From NCBI GenBank assembly GCA_963739245.1, contig CAVTZP010000005.1, forward strand, positions 1-64,000: DNA of 64,000 nucleotides, read 5' to 3'. Under the pieces are notes generated by a model. It was not told the DNA's origin. It saw only the letters and a program-made list of their open reading frames with translations, and ran no database searches. Made by a program: the position numbers and the translations under genes. Below, one piece after another: positions 61,752 to 64,000 of the stretch (the first letter of the stretch is position 1; every line of letters begins with the position of its first letter). This DNA comes from CAVTZP01 sp963739245. GTDB lineage: Bacteria > Chloroflexota > Dehalococcoidia > Dehalococcoidales > BS750m-G39.

Positions 61752-62690
61752 TCAGTCCGCATGTGCAATTAAATAAGCGTCGACTGTTTTCTTAAGGCCT
61801 TCATCCAGAGCAACCCTTGGTTGCCACTTCAATACTGTTTTAATTTTCGAATAATCAAGAGCATATCTCATTTGCTCACCGGGGCGGTCTGGTAAATATA
61901 GCGGTCTAGCTTTTCTATTCAACATTTTGGCAATCTCCCTGTACAAAGCACTGAGCGTTGTCTCGATACCAGTACCAACATTAAAAACAGGATATGGGTA
62001 ATCAAACGGCAATTCAAGTGCTGAAAGATTAGCGCGCACAACATCATCAACATAAACATAGTCCCGGGTTTTGCTACCATCGCCCCAAATTTGTGCCTGT
62101 TCACCACTTGCCAATTTACGAATATAGTCAGCCATCGCTCCGGTCACTTGCCTAGGGCCGTAAACAGCTGCATAACGTAAGACAACGTAGCGTAAGCCAA
62201 AGGTAGCCCTAAAGAACTCTAGATAATTCTCGACAGCATGTTTAGAAACCACGTATGGGGAGATGGGACTAACAGGTTCAGTTTCGCGAGCAGGGAGGTT
62301 CTTAGTATTGCCATAAAGAAACCCCGAAGATGAGAAAATAATCTTTTCGACGCCATATTTTTTAGCATTTTGAAGAATATTAACTGAACCAGCAATACTA
62401 TCCATATCCATAAGGGGGTTCTCAATTGCTTTGGGCACTAGAACATTGAAGGCAAAGTGATAAACAAGTTCAGGCCTTTCTTTCTCAAAAACATTCTTGA
62501 CTTCAGGACTTGCGGTATTTAACTCATAAAATGTTCCTCTAGGATTAAGATTTTCCTCCCAACCGGTAACCAGATTGTCAATTACAATAACTTCAGCCCC
62601 CTTTTCAAGAAGAGCATTAACGGTATGGTAGCCTATGAAACCAGCTCCTCCAGTAACCAAGACTTTCTTACCCTTAAGTTCCATTTCCAC
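61752..62690 (-). CDS. NAD-dependent nucleotide-sugar epimerase (UDP-glucose 4-epimerase-like)
   Basis: The 312-residue extended SDR has GGAGFIGYHTVNALLEKG, IDNLVTGWEENL, SSGFLYGNTKNLPARET and YVVSKHAVENYLEFF (Tyr/Lys), and RYAAVYGPRQVTGAM. The end, LYLPDRPGEQMRYALDYSKIK, fits GalE/WbpP-like epimerases. Leftward, 50 bases before the next glycosyltransferase-like gene. Confidence 0.88.
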   Translation of the reverse strand: MEMELKGKKVLVTGGAGFIGYHTVNALLEKGAEVIVIDNLVTGWEENLNPRGTFYELNTASPEVKNVFEKERPELVYHFAFNVLVPKAIENPLMDMDSIAGSVNILQNAKKYGVEKIIFSSSGFLYGNTKNLPARETEPVSPISPYVVSKHAVENYLEFFRATFGLRYVVLRYAAVYGPRQVTGAMADYIRKLASGEQAQIWGDGSKTRDYVYVDDVVRANLSALELPFDYPYPVFNVGTGIETTLSALYREIAKMLNRKARPLYLPDRPGEQMRYALDYSKIKTVLKWQPRVALDEGLKKTVDAYLIAHAD

Positions 62691-62722
62691 TCAAATTCCC
62701 TTTTAAGACTCTACCTATATTT

Positions 62723-63568
62723 TCACTTTCTAGGTTCTTTACAAATTGCCAAAAGATTAAATGACTTCTCTAAATAATCGTCGAAGATGCCAAGATTCTG
62801 AATTGTTGTTACATGTTCCACATGCATATGCCAATTCTCTTGCTCTCTCTTCCCGTCTAATACAATATCTTGGCAAAAGATCTGTACGCCAGCAAAGTAA
62901 GACTCTAGCAAGTCTTTTAATTCACTGCATGACAGTTCTTTTTGGTGATGTGGGTTGTCCCCTTTACTTACATAAGCATTAGGCATACTCAATAACGCAA
63001 CACCTTCTGGACGTAGCACATTTGCAACATTGCTGAGGACTTCATATTGTCTATTTGGCGAGAGATGCTCTACAATCTCAAATAATGTGACTACATCAAA
63101 AAATGACATTGGAAAATTCAAAGCTAGATCACAAGCATCCATTATATTAAACCACAAATTGGGCAAACAATAATATTTATGTGCAAAGCTTCCAATTGCT
63201 CTTTTCGAAATATCAATCCCCATTACCAACGGAATTTTAGTGTCCTTAGCAATCTTATAAACACCATACCCAGTTCCACATCCTACATCTAAAAGTGTTT
63301 TTGCACGTATTTTCCCTTCATTAACTAATCCTATGACCCATTCATATCTTTGCAAATGGCATAGTTCTATGAAATTTCCATGCCTTTTGATATGTTCCCA
63401 ATCCCCTTGAATGATTATCCGCTCCCCTTTATTAGTAATTTTGGAGTATTCACTAAGTTTTAGCTCGCTATCCACAGTAGATAGAATCAATCTAATGGTG
63501 TTGACTGGGTGGTGTCGCATGCCTTTAAATAACCTTCGCAAATTTTTAACGACAGCCATTCTTGACAA
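62723..63568 (-). CDS. Class I SAM-dependent methyltransferase
   Basis: The 281-residue protein has TLLDVGCGTGYGVYKIA (motif I), MGIDISKRAIGSFAH and FDVVTLFEIVEHL, followed by VLRPEGVALLSMPN. The N-terminal 70 residues recall glycan-cluster methyltransferases preceding the fold. ERIIIQGDWEHIKRHGNFIE is not matched to a family I know. It lies 6 bases downstream of the edge gene. Confidence 0.8.
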   Translation of the reverse strand: MSRMAVVKNLRRLFKGMRHHPVNTIRLILSTVDSELKLSEYSKITNKGERIIIQGDWEHIKRHGNFIELCHLQRYEWVIGLVNEGKIRAKTLLDVGCGTGYGVYKIAKDTKIPLVMGIDISKRAIGSFAHKYYCLPNLWFNIMDACDLALNFPMSFFDVVTLFEIVEHLSPNRQYEVLSNVANVLRPEGVALLSMPNAYVSKGDNPHHQKELSCSELKDLLESYFAGVQIFCQDIVLDGKREQENWHMHVEHVTTIQNLGIFDDYLEKSFNLLAICKEPRK

Positions 63569-63574
63569 ATTCCT

Positions 63575-64000
63575 TTAAATTCCCCCTTCTCTTAAGACTC
63601 TACTTTTTACGCTTTTAATTACTGCTCTAAATCTACTTGGTATTCGCAGCCAAAATAGTTGCAGCCAATAATGCCATATCAATACTTTCAGAGTTTTCTT
63701 ACGCAGGGTCGGTATTAGACTACCCTCTATCAAAGATGCATTTTTCTTGGCTTCTTTATAGGTATATGCCGTCTCCACAGAATAGTCTTCTTTAACAAGG
63801 GTCATACCAAATGTATCTGCGGGCTGCTTCCCATCGCAGAAGATACCAAATCGGTGATAAGGCCATCTTAGGTCTATCTCTCCTAAAGGCAATAGCCCTG
63901 ACTCCCATATTAAGTCCAGTGGTTTACTAATCTCAGAAAGCATATTTGTATCTACTGTTATAATTGCTCTGCCACCTAGCTTTAAGATTCTTGCCATCTC
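63575..64000 (-). CDS. SAM-dependent methyltransferase, C-terminal part (runs off right edge)
   Basis: The open frame continues to the window end. MARILKLGGRAIITVDTN is the post-motif strand of class I methyltransferases (motif after the last core strand), and the rest is a C-terminal extension with a hydrophobic, basic end (VLIWHYWLQLFWLRIPSRFR). The catalytic half is outside the window. Confidence 0.6.
   Translation of the reverse strand, partial: EMARILKLGGRAIITVDTNMLSEISKPLDLIWESGLLPLGEIDLRWPYHRFGIFCDGKQPADTFGMTLVKEDYSVETAYTYKEAKKNASLIEGSLIPTLRKKTLKVLIWHYWLQLFWLRIPSRFRAVIKSVKSRVLREGGI

Overview
The window looks like a chromosomal stretch of a Dehalococcoidia-like Chloroflexota bacterium. 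This is inferred from content: a Vms1-like release factor of the type named for Actinobacteria/Chloroflexi, an Elp3 closely resembling the Dehalococcoides enzyme, a gatB-secG neighbourhood, phage packaging genes of a type I associate with Dehalococcoidia, and many TTG/GTG starts. Base composition is moderate (about half G+C). No 16S rRNA is present, so the assignment is tentative.

Layout. 0-3 kb: the edge of secG, gatB with three apparent frameshifts, tRNA-Ala(CGC), a small membrane protein, hairpin repeats, a duplicated gene fragment and a methyltransferase. 3.2-9.8 kb: mutS2 followed by a Vms1-like peptidyl-tRNA hydrolase (a plausible collided-ribosome rescue pair), then a polyprenol/phytol-kinase-like enzyme, a UbiA prenyltransferase and two methyltransferases that look like a prenyl-lipid pathway. 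9.9-13 kb: a leftward redox set (isochorismatase-like hydrolase, CDGSH remnant, Rieske ferredoxin, DUF2769 protein, FAD dehydrogenase). 13-28.8 kb: core genes rpoB, rpoC, ruvB (apparently with an ATA start), queH, a RimI-like and two tandem GNAT acetyltransferases, a Trm9-like methyltransferase divergent from elp3, ctpA, RNase P RNA and a zinc-ribbon coiled-coil protein.

28.9-40 kb is accessory. Two separated phage-packaging modules (small and large terminase; HTH protein and portal) each sit behind a promoter with a LexA-like operator. Between them are a Panacea-type toxin-antitoxin candidate, hairpin repeats and an IPT/TIG surface protein. The portal gene is cut by a large serine recombinase with two Myb/SANT-like C-terminal repeats, which forms a translationally coupled operon with an unknown protein and an AbrB-like regulator. 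A 504-residue zinc-ribbon plus PD-(D/E)XK-like protein and a methyltransferase lie behind it.

41-49.2 kb: a leftward branched-chain-amino-acid-type ABC transporter (binding protein, two ATPases, two permeases) with two short-chain dehydrogenases, divergent from a LysR regulator, followed by a DsrE-like protein. 49.4-53.4 kb: an RNase H-fold-like protein, a 1.24 kb foldback element with long inverted arms and no transposase, an XRE regulator, and an IS110-type transposase preceded by a structured non-coding region that is a bridge-RNA candidate. 53.8-64 kb: a surface-polysaccharide/glycolipid cluster (glycosyltransferases, nucleotide-sugar epimerases, a UDP-sugar dehydrogenase, FkbM and other methyltransferases) running off the right edge.
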